In this document: piece by piece, positions 49,333 to 58,778 of the stretch | Layout of the letters: each line of letters begins with the position of its first letter | Position numbering within the stretch: the stretch's first letter is position 1 | Assembly (NCBI GenBank): GCA_015057505.1 | Contig: SVEG01000003.1 | Span: 121,612-185,611, forward strand | Reading direction: 5' to 3' | Length of the DNA: 64,000 nucleotides | Source: Lachnospiraceae bacterium | Lineage (GTDB): Bacteria > Bacillota > Clostridia > Lachnospirales > Lachnospiraceae | The notes under the pieces: model-generated | Databases searched by the model: none | What the model was told of the DNA's origin: nothing | The model's input: the letters and a program-made list of their open reading frames with translations, nothing else | Translations under genes and position numbers: made by a program

Positions 49333-52300
49333 TGGATGATAAAAAGATATGCTTTATTATGTGTTCAAATAACGAATTCTTGGCAAATGAGTGCCTTTTG
49401 TATATAGAACGACTCAATGTTCCTGAAGGTTTCTCTGTGGAAACCATGGTGGTATGTGAAGCTCATAGTATGACAGAAGGTTATAATGAGGCGATGAAAT
49501 CATCTGATGCAAAATATAAGATATATCTTCATCAGGATGTTCTTTTGTTGCATCAGGATATGTTATTGGAGATGGTCGACTTATTTGAGAAAAATCCGGA
49601 GGTTGGAATGCTTGGTGTGATAGGCAACACTAAGATTACAGAGGATGGTCGCCCTTTTGTTGATATGATGAACAGAAGGGTTGGCGAAGTTGAATCGGAT
49701 TTAATTGATGGCATTACACATTCATTTTTTAAGAAGGTTACAGGAGAATATCAGCCGGTAATTGTGTTGGATGGGCTTTTTATGGCTACACAGTATGATA
49801 TCCCGTGGCGTGAGGATTTGTTTAAAGGTTGGGATTTCTATGATTGTTCGCAGTCTGTTGAGTTTTGGAAAGCAGGATATCAGGTCGTAGTTCCGTATAT
49901 GGACAAGCCTTGGTGTTTGCATGACAATGATATATTGAATTTAGAGAGTTATGATACTTGGAGAGAAGTGTTTGTAAAGGAGTATCAGGATTTTTATATA
50001 AATTGGAGCAGTGAATCTTTTTTTGATATTTCTAAAATAAATAAAGATTTAGTTAATATGAATCTTAACGATAAAAAAATTGATTTTATTATATGTTACA
50101 ATAATGAAATCTATCTTAAAGAATGCATGGACTATATCAATTTCTTAAAGGTTCCGGAAGGTATGGAAATTGATATTATAAGTGTGAGTGAAGCAGACAG
50201 CATGGCTTCGGGGTATAATGCCGCCATGAATAGTTCTGATGCAAAATATAAAGTGTATCTTCATCAGGACGTGTTTATTATTAACGAAAATTTTATTGAG
50301 GATGTTGTAAGTACATTTAGGGCAAATCCGGAATATGGTTTGCTTGGTGTTACCGGAACAAATATACAATATACAGATGCTAATTATTGGAATAAATGGG
50401 ATATTGGCATAGGTAATTTGTGTAATGCATCAAGCACTTTGCAACTGGGTATAAAACCCGAAGAATTGAAAGAAGCGGTAGCCGTTGATGGAATGCTGAT
50501 GGTTACTCAATATGATATACCATGGCGGGAAGATATTTTTGATGGTTTTGATTTTTATGATATATCTCAAAGTATTGAATTCGCCAGAGCAGGTCTTAAG
50601 GTAGGAGTTCCAAGACAGAATGATGTGTGGTATATACATGACTGTGGTCTGTCCAAATTAAGCAAATACGATTACTATCGCGATATATTCTGTAAAGAGT
50701 ATGCGTATCTTGGTTATGCCTATAGTGATGATGAAACAAATATAAGTATCAAGGTTCTGACGGAAGAAACGGCAAATTATTATCCGAAACTTCGTAAAAT
50801 TTTTGAGGCAGGATACGCTAAAGATGCATTGAAAATGATAAATGATTTGGATGAACTGGGACGAACCGACAGCAATACACGTTATCTGAGTTTACTGTGT
50901 AAGATTGTGATGTCAGAAAATGATTTTAATATTACTACCGGTTTTAAGTTATGCAGAAACGTTGATGAAATGCGTACATTGCTTACAAAGTGCAAGTTTT
51001 TGTTATGGCGATTGGAGTATGGCAAGCCTACTATGGGATATGAAGAGTTGTCGGCATGGGTACTGAGCCAGAATAATTCAAATTCACAGTCAATAAACCT
51101 GATAGCTCAAGCTTTTGTATTAGATAAGGAGAATTTGCAGATATCAGGTCATTGCTATGGTGAAAAGAAAAATAATGTTGTTATATATGGAGCAGACGAA
51201 CTAAGCCTGACGTATTTAGATCTTAATTTTAATCATTACGGAAGTATTGATGATACGATTAATCTTGTCGGTATAGCTGACCATAATTTTGTTCAATTGA
51301 ATAATAATCCGAGTGATATATTTTATAAATATAGACATTTGTTTGAATATAAGCAGATATTGTCTATAAGTGATGTATATGACTTGTATGAGGCAGGTAA
51401 GGTTGACTATGTATTTATTGGTGTGTGCGATGATGACTATAGGCGAATATATAATCAATTGTGCGAATTAGGGATTCCTGTACTTAATGAGTATATATTA
51501 AGCAGTGAATTGCAGGATAATCTGTTAGAGCAAAATGTCTATGACGATATTTCCGTTAGTGTCTTAAGTGATATGTATGCATATTCGCAATCAGGGTTGC
51601 ATATTACGTGGATGTACAATAGTAGCAAAAAGATAGTAAAAGAGACATATGTTAGTGAAGCAAGAGCGGGCAGTTTACAGACGTGGTTTTGCTTGTTTGA
51701 TTACATGAAGAATGTGGTGGAAGTTGATGAATGTTGTGTATTGTCAAGGGATTGGTCATTTAATTATTGGCATTTTACATTTGAGACAATGAGCAAAGTA
51801 CATATGCTGGAAGAGAACGGATATAAAGGTATGTATATGTTCTATGAATCTGCATCTGCAAGAGAGCTTGTAAAACTATATTCACTTGATGAAGAACGAA
51901 TAATTTGGATAGATTGTAATACAACTTCAAATTGTTATCATATCAAGAGAATGTGTTGCGTTGAAGCTATAGGTGGAGAGGCGGATAGAAATGCAAAGCT
52001 ATTGGCAGGATTTTCTAGTAAGATTTTAGAAAATTTAGTTTGGGATATGGATATCGAAAAATACCCCAAAAGGATTTTTATTAAAAGAATAGGTATCCGA
52101 AAACTGAAAGAAAATAAAGATTTGTTTGAAAAATATGGTTTTGTGACTATTATTCCTGAGGATTTGACTGTGGAAGAACAAATAAAACATTTTCATGCTG
52201 CTGATATCATTATTAATCCACATGGTGCCGGTTCAACGAATTGTATATACATGAGAAAAGGTAGTCATTTTATTGAGACGTTTGGCTGTAATTATATTCA

Positions 52301-52457
52301 ACCGCTTTGTTATGAGATTTTAAAAGAGAGAAAAATAAACTATCATATGCTGGTAGAGCGGAAAAATGTGCTAAAGGAAAATGGACCGCATACATCGGAT
52401 TATGAAATAGAAGATATTGCATTTGAACTTATTTTACAAAATATTTTTGATTGCTGA
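49332..52457 (+). CDS. Three-domain glycosyltransferase fusion (GT2_5 x2 + GT61-like)
   Basis: 1041 aa. Domain 1 (about 1-225): CFIMCSNNEFLANECLLYIE, EAHSMTEGYNEAM, YKIYLHQDVLLL and DIPWREDLFKGWDFYDCSQS. Domain 2 (about 248-590): IDFIICYNNEIYLKECMDYI, EADSMASGYNAAM, YKVYLHQDVFIINENFIEDV and EDIFDGFDFYDISQS, plus the helical tail ending WRLEYGKPTMGYEE. Domain 3 (about 750-1041) is a DUF563/GT61-like enzyme with WHFTFETMSKVHMLEENGYK, PKRIFIKRIGIRKL and INPHGAGSTNCIYMRKGSHF. Domain 2 is closer to the 47732 protein than to domain 1. One protein could build three linkages of one oligosaccharide. Confidence 0.85.
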   Translation: MDDKKICFIMCSNNEFLANECLLYIERLNVPEGFSVETMVVCEAHSMTEGYNEAMKSSDAKYKIYLHQDVLLLHQDMLLEMVDLFEKNPEVGMLGVIGNTKITEDGRPFVDMMNRRVGEVESDLIDGITHSFFKKVTGEYQPVIVLDGLFMATQYDIPWREDLFKGWDFYDCSQSVEFWKAGYQVVVPYMDKPWCLHDNDILNLESYDTWREVFVKEYQDFYINWSSESFFDISKINKDLVNMNLNDKKIDFIICYNNEIYLKECMDYINFLKVPEGMEIDIISVSEADSMASGYNAAMNSSDAKYKVYLHQDVFIINENFIEDVVSTFRANPEYGLLGVTGTNIQYTDANYWNKWDIGIGNLCNASSTLQLGIKPEELKEAVAVDGMLMVTQYDIPWREDIFDGFDFYDISQSIEFARAGLKVGVPRQNDVWYIHDCGLSKLSKYDYYRDIFCKEYAYLGYAYSDDETNISIKVLTEETANYYPKLRKIFEAGYAKDALKMINDLDELGRTDSNTRYLSLLCKIVMSENDFNITTGFKLCRNVDEMRTLLTKCKFLLWRLEYGKPTMGYEELSAWVLSQNNSNSQSINLIAQAFVLDKENLQISGHCYGEKKNNVVIYGADELSLTYLDLNFNHYGSIDDTINLVGIADHNFVQLNNNPSDIFYKYRHLFEYKQILSISDVYDLYEAGKVDYVFIGVCDDDYRRIYNQLCELGIPVLNEYILSSELQDNLLEQNVYDDISVSVLSDMYAYSQSGLHITWMYNSSKKIVKETYVSEARAGSLQTWFCLFDYMKNVVEVDECCVLSRDWSFNYWHFTFETMSKVHMLEENGYKGMYMFYESASARELVKLYSLDEERIIWIDCNTTSNCYHIKRMCCVEAIGGEADRNAKLLAGFSSKILENLVWDMDIEKYPKRIFIKRIGIRKLKENKDLFEKYGFVTIIPEDLTVEEQIKHFHAADIIINPHGAGSTNCIYMRKGSHFIETFGCNYIQPLCYEILKERKINYHMLVERKNVLKENGPHTSDYEIEDIAFELILQNIFDC

Positions 52458-52470
52458 AAGGTGAACAATA

Positions 52471-53589
52471 ATGCAGGAAAAGGTACTGGTAACAAGAAGC
52501 TCTATGCCAAAGTTTGAAGAATATGTGGAAATGATACGTCCGCTTTGGGATTCGCATTGGCTTACAAATATGGGTGAATTTCATAAGAAACTTGAACAAA
52601 AATTAAAGGAATATTTAAGAGTTCAGAATCTTTCGCTTATGGTAAACGGACATATGGCGTTGGAGCTTGTAATACAGGCGATGGGGTTTCCGGAAGGCTC
52701 AGAGGTTATTACCACTCCGTTCACATTCATATCAACTACTCATGCGATAATTCGTAACAAATTATCACCGGTGTTTTGCGATATCAAGTTATCTGATTAT
52801 ACAATTGACGAGAATAGGATAGAGGAGTTAATTACAGAAAAAACAGTTGCTATATTACCGGTTCATGTGTACGGCAATATATGTAATGTCGAGAAGATTC
52901 AGCAAATTGCGGACAAGTATAACCTTAAAGTGATATACGATGCGGCGCATGCATTTGGTGAGACGGTAAACGGAGTGGGTGTTGGTAACTTCGGAGATGC
53001 ATCAGTTTTCAGTTTTCATGCGACTAAGGTGTATAATACGATAGAGGGTGGAGCAGTTACATTTAGAGACGAGAGCTTATATAAAAAGTTGTATAATCTT
53101 AAGAACTTTGGTATCCGTTCAGAAGAGGTTGTGGCCGAAGTCGGAAGTAATGCTAAGATGAATGAATTCAGTGCTGCAATGGGACTTTGCAATCTTAAGT
53201 ACATAGAACCTAATATAAAGGCACGAAAAGAACTCATTAAGTACTATGCGAGTAAGCTTAGAGATGTAAAAGGTATAAGGTTATGTGCAAGGGATACAGA
53301 GAGCGTTGAATATTCTTACGGATATTTTCCTGTTCTTTTTGAATCTGAGATATGTGGACAGGCAATGAGGGATAAGGTATATGACAGACTTATGGAAGAA
53401 AATATATATTCCAGAAAATATTTTTATCCTATTACATCTGATGCTACATGTTTTAAAAACAAGTACAAAAATATTCCTTTAGAGAATGCCAGATATGCAG
53501 GTGCCAATATTTTGGTGTTGCCGCTTTATCCGGAGCTTGATAAAACAGTTATAGATGAAATAGTGAGAATTATTAGGGAATGTATATAA
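52471..53589 (+). CDS. DegT/DnrJ/EryC1/StrS sugar aminotransferase
   Basis: 372 aa PLP enzyme converting a nucleotide keto-sugar to an amino-sugar. PLP lysine in FSFHATKVYNTIEGGAV (Lys186); other family marks are MVNGHMALELVIQAM, TTPFTFISTTHAIIRNKLSP then VFCDIKLSDYTIDENRIEEL, and VIYDAAHAFGETVNG. No matching dehydratase/oxidoreductase is adjacent, so the keto-sugar must come from elsewhere. 13 nt after the large fusion gene with a GAAAGGTG site; co-transcribed. Confidence 0.93.
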   Translation: MQEKVLVTRSSMPKFEEYVEMIRPLWDSHWLTNMGEFHKKLEQKLKEYLRVQNLSLMVNGHMALELVIQAMGFPEGSEVITTPFTFISTTHAIIRNKLSPVFCDIKLSDYTIDENRIEELITEKTVAILPVHVYGNICNVEKIQQIADKYNLKVIYDAAHAFGETVNGVGVGNFGDASVFSFHATKVYNTIEGGAVTFRDESLYKKLYNLKNFGIRSEEVVAEVGSNAKMNEFSAAMGLCNLKYIEPNIKARKELIKYYASKLRDVKGIRLCARDTESVEYSYGYFPVLFESEICGQAMRDKVYDRLMEENIYSRKYFYPITSDATCFKNKYKNIPLENARYAGANILVLPLYPELDKTVIDEIVRIIRECI

Positions 53590-53609
53590 TAATTGGAGGA
53601 GTACTAAGT

Positions 53610-55673
53610 ATGAAAGAAAAATTAATTGATTTCTTGGGTTCGGTAAAAAAATATAATGCAACGGTATTGGATACTATTAGCAGGGATGGGGTTGAAGTAA
53701 ATAAAGTTCAAGTGCTGTTAAAAGAAATACCAGAACTTATAAGAAGTATTTTTGCAGAGTTTCCCAAAGGAATATACGCTGAGTGCGAAGAGTTTTTCAA
53801 ATCATTCCATAATTTTTTGCTTAGGTGTGAAGATGCAGAGTTTGTTGTAGATAATATTAATATGCTTGGATCATCAGTTGAATTGTTTGACGAGTGTATA
53901 ATGTTGATGTTAGAAAATTGTAACCACCGATTTAAAATATGCTCATGTTGTGGTAAAGAAGTGGCATATTTACCATTGCCATCTTATTATGATGAGATGG
54001 AAAAGGCGATGGGTGTGCCGGAAGGAATAATTAGTGAAACTTTGAATAAAACAGAATATATTTGCCCGATATGTTGTTCAAGTGATAGAGACAGGTTGAT
54101 AGTATCCTTTATGAAACAGTTGGAGTTGGATAAGGTAATAGCGGATGAATCATTCTTGCAGATCGCACCGGCTTCATCTATTGAGCATTGGATTCATGGT
54201 AATTGTCCGGCAATTACATATCACTCAACAGACCTTTATATGGAGAATGTAACTTTTAAGTCTGATATACAAAATATGAATCAGATTGCGGATGGTTGCT
54301 ATGATTACTGGATATGTTCACATGTGCTTGAACATGTACGGGATGACAGAAAAGCTATGAGTGAGTTGCATAGAATACTGAAGGATGATGGAATAGGTAT
54401 ATTTTTAGTTCCTATTGTAATGGGAGCGGATACAATAGAGGAAGAGTGGGGGCTTTCGGAAGCGGAAAACTGGAGGAGATTTGGACAAGGGGATCACTGT
54501 AGAAGATATGGCCGTAAAGCACTCATTGAACGTTTGGAAGAAGCGGGATTTAGGGTGCATGCCTTAGGTAAAGATTATTTCGGAGAAGAATTGTTTAATG
54601 AATGTGGATTAATAGATACATCCACATTATATATTCTTACAAAAAATGAATGTAATATCAATGAACTCATTAGGTCTAAAATAGAAAAGAGAAAAAAACA
54701 AGTAAAAGCGGAACCGCTGGTTAGCGTTATTTTGCCTTGTTACAATCATGAGAAGTATATTGAAGAAGCCATTGAAAGTGTGCTTAATCAAACTTACAAA
54801 AATATTGAGTTTTTGGTTGCTGATGACGGCTCAACTGATGCCACTCCACAGATACTCAGTAAGTACAAAGACAGGATGGATGAGTTACATTTGTTCGAGA
54901 CAAATACAATGGGGGAAATTGGGAAGTTCCTATTAGAACGAGCGCATGGCAAATATATAGCAATGATGCACTCGGATGATGTTTGGCAACCGGAAAAGTT
55001 ATCCATGCAGGTAGCTTATTTAGAAAATCACCCTGAATGTGGTGCCTGTTTTACTGGGTGTCAATATATAGGAGAAGATATGTCTCAAATAGCGGCGCCT
55101 TTTCATGAGATGAATATGAAAAAGGAACAATGGTTACGTTATTTCTTTTCGAATTCAAATTGCTTGGTCCATCCGTCAATTATGATTCATAAAGATTTGT
55201 ACATAGAACTTTGGACTAAAGAAGTTGCCAGAAGGTTTTGGCAAATACCGGATTATTGGATGTGGCTTAATTTGGTATTAAAAAAAGATATTCACATTAT
55301 AGAAAAGAAACTTACATTATTCAGAGTTCATAAAAGTAATTCTAGTTCTGTTACAAATGAAACCTTAGTACGGCATTTAGCAGAAGAAGCATATATGTGG
55401 TATGATATTTTCAGAAAAATAAGCAATGAATATTTTTTAGAAGCATTCAAAGATTTGTTAATAAATCCAAATGTTTCTGATGAAAATGAAATAGAGTGTG
55501 AAAAAATACTTGTTTTATTGAAACATGCGCGAGTTGGTTATTTAAAACAAGCGGGGATTTTCTATGCATTTGAGATTTGCAAATCGCCGGAAATAATAAC
55601 ATTGCTTGAAGAGAAATATAATTGGAATCGTTTAGATATGAAAAATATTACGGGAAGTTTTTTGCAAAGTTAA
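53610..55673 (+). CDS. Methyltransferase-GT2 fusion protein
   Basis: 687 aa. Residues about 1-100 are helical; 110-170 contain paired Cys motifs CSCCGKEVAYLP and CPICCSSDRDRL that may bind zinc; 180-350 form a class I SAM methyltransferase (YDYWICSHVLEHVRDDRKAM then SELHRILKDDGIGIFLVPI); 370-600 form a GT2 domain (VSVILPCYNHEKYIEEAIES, FLVADDGSTDATPQIL and the metal site MHSDDVW). ATG 53610 follows GGAGGAG; an in-frame ATG at 53580 is the end of the preceding gene. The fusion suggests that glycosyl transfer and O- or N-methylation act on the same glycan end. Confidence 0.87.
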   Translation: MKEKLIDFLGSVKKYNATVLDTISRDGVEVNKVQVLLKEIPELIRSIFAEFPKGIYAECEEFFKSFHNFLLRCEDAEFVVDNINMLGSSVELFDECIMLMLENCNHRFKICSCCGKEVAYLPLPSYYDEMEKAMGVPEGIISETLNKTEYICPICCSSDRDRLIVSFMKQLELDKVIADESFLQIAPASSIEHWIHGNCPAITYHSTDLYMENVTFKSDIQNMNQIADGCYDYWICSHVLEHVRDDRKAMSELHRILKDDGIGIFLVPIVMGADTIEEEWGLSEAENWRRFGQGDHCRRYGRKALIERLEEAGFRVHALGKDYFGEELFNECGLIDTSTLYILTKNECNINELIRSKIEKRKKQVKAEPLVSVILPCYNHEKYIEEAIESVLNQTYKNIEFLVADDGSTDATPQILSKYKDRMDELHLFETNTMGEIGKFLLERAHGKYIAMMHSDDVWQPEKLSMQVAYLENHPECGACFTGCQYIGEDMSQIAAPFHEMNMKKEQWLRYFFSNSNCLVHPSIMIHKDLYIELWTKEVARRFWQIPDYWMWLNLVLKKDIHIIEKKLTLFRVHKSNSSSVTNETLVRHLAEEAYMWYDIFRKISNEYFLEAFKDLLINPNVSDENEIECEKILVLLKHARVGYLKQAGIFYAFEICKSPEIITLLEEKYNWNRLDMKNITGSFLQS

Positions 55674-55755
55674 TACGAAGCTATATTATTGAAGATAAGG
55701 ATAATTGTTGAATAATCCTAGTATATGTAGCATCTTATAAAGGGGAACATAAAAG

Positions 55756-56199
55756 GTGAAAGATTTGTGCATACGAAATGTACATAATACACATGAAAAA
55801 CAACTAGCATTAAAGATTTGTGATGAAGCATTTTTGGAATCTATAATAAAGAGAAAAGACTATCAAAATTTGTTTTCAAAGATTAATAAGTTTGCTGAGT
55901 TTATTGTTGCGTATTATAGAGGCGAGCTGGTGGGGTTTTCTGCGATGTATGCAAATGACAAAATTGATAAAACAGCATATATTACACTTATAGCAGTTAG
56001 AACTGAGTTTCAAGGGATTCATATTGGCGAAGCACTGATTAAAAAATGTGAGGAAATTGCATTAAAAAAAGAAATGGTAGCTATCAAATTAGAAGTAAAT
56101 AAAAGTAATACGAGAGCAATTTCTTTTTATAGGAAAAATGGTTTTGATAAGTTGGAAGATGATACACAAACAAGTTTTTATATGTTGAAAAAGTTATGA
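55756..56199 (+). CDS. GNAT-family N-acetyltransferase
   Basis: 147 aa. GNAT core with FIVAYYRGELVGFSAMYAND, AYITLIAVRTEFQGIHIGEA (acetyl-CoA pyrophosphate loop Q/R-x-x-G-x-G/A degenerate as QGIHIGEAL) and KLEVNKSNTRAISFYRKNGF. GTG start at 55756, AGGGGAA 9 nt upstream. It sits among amino-sugar genes and may acetylate the amino group made by the DegT-type enzyme. Substrate not known. Confidence 0.85.
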   Translation: MKDLCIRNVHNTHEKQLALKICDEAFLESIIKRKDYQNLFSKINKFAEFIVAYYRGELVGFSAMYANDKIDKTAYITLIAVRTEFQGIHIGEALIKKCEEIALKKEMVAIKLEVNKSNTRAISFYRKNGFDKLEDDTQTSFYMLKKL

Positions 56200-56338
56200 T
56201 AATGATGTGCAATACATATTATGTATATTTCCTTTGAATGCAGACTTAGCATTAAAAGATGTGTATAGAATCTGTGAAATAATTATGCGTATGTGCAAGT
56301 GGTATTTAGGATGTTTATAAGAAAGGAAATAAACAGAA

Positions 56339-57499
56339 ATGAAGATTTCAAAAAGAGCGCAGATAATAGAAACCTCTCTTTCCAGACAACTTTATAATAT
56401 GGCAAAGACATATAATGATGTAATTGATTTGACATTGGGCGACCCGGATATAATGCCTGCAGAGGTTATTAGAAATGCGGCATGTAAAGCTGTAAAAGAA
56501 GGGAAGACAAGGTATTCTGCCAATGCAGGTTTATTTGATTTGAGAAAAGCAATAGCTAAGTGTGTATCACAGGAATATAATATGGAGATAAATCCTGATA
56601 CAGAGCTTATTGTAACCGTAGGTGGAATGGAAGCACTCTATCTTTCTTTGGCGTGTTTGATTGACGAAGGAGATGAGGTTATTATTCCGGCTCCTTATTA
56701 TGTGAATTATGTTCAGATGGTTCGAATGTGTGGAGGAGTTCCAGTTATTGTCTATACGGATGAGGAATCGGGATTTTGCGTTACAAGAGAACAATTGGAG
56801 AATGCTATAACGCCTAAAACGGTAGCGGTTATTATTAATTCACCTTGCAATCCCACGGGTGTTGTACTTGGGGGAGAACTTTTAAATGAAATAGCAGAGA
56901 TTGCAATAAAGGAGAATCTTGTTGTGATTTCTGATGAAGTTTATAGAACACTGATTTTTGATGGTAAAAAGCATGAAAGTATTATTACACGTCCTGGAAT
57001 GAAGGCGCGTACGGTGGTGATTGATAGCACTTCTAAGCGTTTTGCCATGACAGGGTATCGTGTGGGTTATGCCATTGCTTCGCCTGAACTGATAGAGAAC
57101 ATGACTAAAATGCAAGAGAATGTGGCAGCATGTGCACCGCTACCGTCGCAGTATGCAGGGATTGCTGCATATGATTTTTGTTCACATGATACACGGATTT
57201 TTGAAAAATTTAAGCAAAGGCGAGAATATATTGTAAATGCAATAAAAGGAATTAAAGGGATGCATTTTGAGGCACCTGAGGGTACATTTTACTTATTTGT
57301 TAATATTTCATTAACCGGAATGGATTGTCTTTCCTTTGCTCAGAAATTGTTAGAAGAAGAACATGTTGCAGTTGTGCCTGGGCGTACATATGGTGAAGCA
57401 TATGACGGTTATATTCGTATTGCCTATACGGTGGAGATAAATCGGCTTAAGCTTGCTGTAGAGCGAATTAGTAGATTTATGAATCGTTATATCGTTTGA
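56339..57499 (+). CDS. Class I/II (AspB-type) aminotransferase
   Basis: 386 aa PLP fold type I. DLTLGDPDIMPAEVIRNAAC, YSANAGLFDLRKAIAKC, INSPCNPTGVV, ISDEVYRTLIFDG, and the PLP lysine in DSTSKRFAMTGYRVGYA (Lys233). C-terminal R in GYIRIAYTVE binds the carboxylate of the substrate. Such enzymes act on amino acids rather than sugars. Paired with the ATP-grasp gene 32 bp downstream, which suggests that an amino or keto acid is prepared and then joined to something. AGAAAGGA site upstream. Confidence 0.9.
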   Translation: MKISKRAQIIETSLSRQLYNMAKTYNDVIDLTLGDPDIMPAEVIRNAACKAVKEGKTRYSANAGLFDLRKAIAKCVSQEYNMEINPDTELIVTVGGMEALYLSLACLIDEGDEVIIPAPYYVNYVQMVRMCGGVPVIVYTDEESGFCVTREQLENAITPKTVAVIINSPCNPTGVVLGGELLNEIAEIAIKENLVVISDEVYRTLIFDGKKHESIITRPGMKARTVVIDSTSKRFAMTGYRVGYAIASPELIENMTKMQENVAACAPLPSQYAGIAAYDFCSHDTRIFEKFKQRREYIVNAIKGIKGMHFEAPEGTFYLFVNISLTGMDCLSFAQKLLEEEHVAVVPGRTYGEAYDGYIRIAYTVEINRLKLAVERISRFMNRYIV

Positions 57500-57531
57500 T
57501 TATTTGATTTATTTAATGGGAGATTAGAGCG

Positions 57532-58731
57532 ATGAAAAAAATTTTGATGCTGGGTGGTTCGATGCAGCAGATTCCTGCGATTAAGTGCGCAAAAGATATG
57601 GGTTATCATGTGATTACATGCGATTATCTTTCGGATAATCCAGGGCATGTATATTCGGATGAATACTATAATGTAAGTACAACTGATAAAAAGGCGGTAT
57701 TGGAACTGGCTCAAAATTTGGAAATAGATGGTATTGTTGCTTATGCATCTGATCCGGCGGCATCTACAGCTGCATATGTTGCAGAACAAATGGGGTTGCC
57801 GGGAAATCCTTATAAGGCTGTTGATATACTGACTCAGAAGGATTTGTTTAGAGCTTTTCTTGCAGAGAATGGTTTTAATACACCGTTAGCAGGTGGATAT
57901 GAAACTTTTGAAGAGGCTTATGAAGATATTGAAAGATATAATTTCCCTGTTATGGTTAAACCAGCAGATTCTTCGGGTAGTAAAGGCGTTGTGAAGATTT
58001 CTAATAAAGAGGAATTGAAAGCTGCTGTGTGTGAGGCTTTGTCTTATTCGCGCAGAAAGAGATTTGTTGTAGAGGAATTTATTGTAAAAAAGGGTTATCA
58101 GATTTCAGGAGATGGGTTTTCTGTAGATGGGAAACTTGTCTTTACAAGTTATGGTAATGAACTTTATAGTGGAAAAGGTACAAGAGAATATGTTGCTTTA
58201 GGTGAGTTTTGGCCTTCTTTATTAACTGATGAGCAGAAAGAGAAGGTGGATGGTGAAATTCAGAAGTTAATTACTGCATTGGGGATGAAAACGAGTGCAT
58301 ATAATATTGAAGTGATATTAGACGAAGCGGACAATATTTATATTCTTGAATTGGGTCCACGTAATGGAGGTAGTTATATTCCGCAGTTAATACAATATGC
58401 GACAGGTGTGGATTTAGTTAGATATACCATTTTAGCTGCTGTAGGAGAATCTTGTTCGGGCCTTGATATGCCGGATACTCGGGGCTGTTATAGCAATTAT
58501 ATGATTTTGAGCACCGTTTCCGGAAAATATAAAGGGCTGTGGTTTGACACTGAGTTTAAAAAAAATAATTTATTAGATGTGTATTGTGCTTATAAAGAAG
58601 GAGATGTGGTGACTGCATATCAGAATACAACACATTCCCTAGGTACAATTCTATTCAAGGCAAATAGTGTAGAGGAAATGATTTCTATTACAGACAATAT
58701 AGAGAAATATTATCGAGTTGAGCTGGAATAG
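57532..58731 (+). CDS. ATP-grasp ligase
   Basis: 399 aa. N-terminal Rossmann-like KILMLGGSMQQIPAIKCAKD then MGYHVITCDYLSDNPGHVYS, ATP-grasp core VMVKPADSSGSKGVVKI and RFVVEEFIVKKGYQISGDGF, and metal site IYILELGPRNGGSYIPQLIQ. The architecture resembles PurK/carboxylate-amine ligases of the CarB-like group that form amide bonds or carboxy-phosphates. With an aminotransferase upstream it could attach an amino acid to a sugar. GGGAGA site upstream. Confidence 0.87.
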   Translation: MKKILMLGGSMQQIPAIKCAKDMGYHVITCDYLSDNPGHVYSDEYYNVSTTDKKAVLELAQNLEIDGIVAYASDPAASTAAYVAEQMGLPGNPYKAVDILTQKDLFRAFLAENGFNTPLAGGYETFEEAYEDIERYNFPVMVKPADSSGSKGVVKISNKEELKAAVCEALSYSRRKRFVVEEFIVKKGYQISGDGFSVDGKLVFTSYGNELYSGKGTREYVALGEFWPSLLTDEQKEKVDGEIQKLITALGMKTSAYNIEVILDEADNIYILELGPRNGGSYIPQLIQYATGVDLVRYTILAAVGESCSGLDMPDTRGCYSNYMILSTVSGKYKGLWFDTEFKKNNLLDVYCAYKEGDVVTAYQNTTHSLGTILFKANSVEEMISITDNIEKYYRVELE

Positions 58732-58778
58732 CAGAGTATAAATGTTATATTACAATATTATCAAAAAAGGAGGTACAG

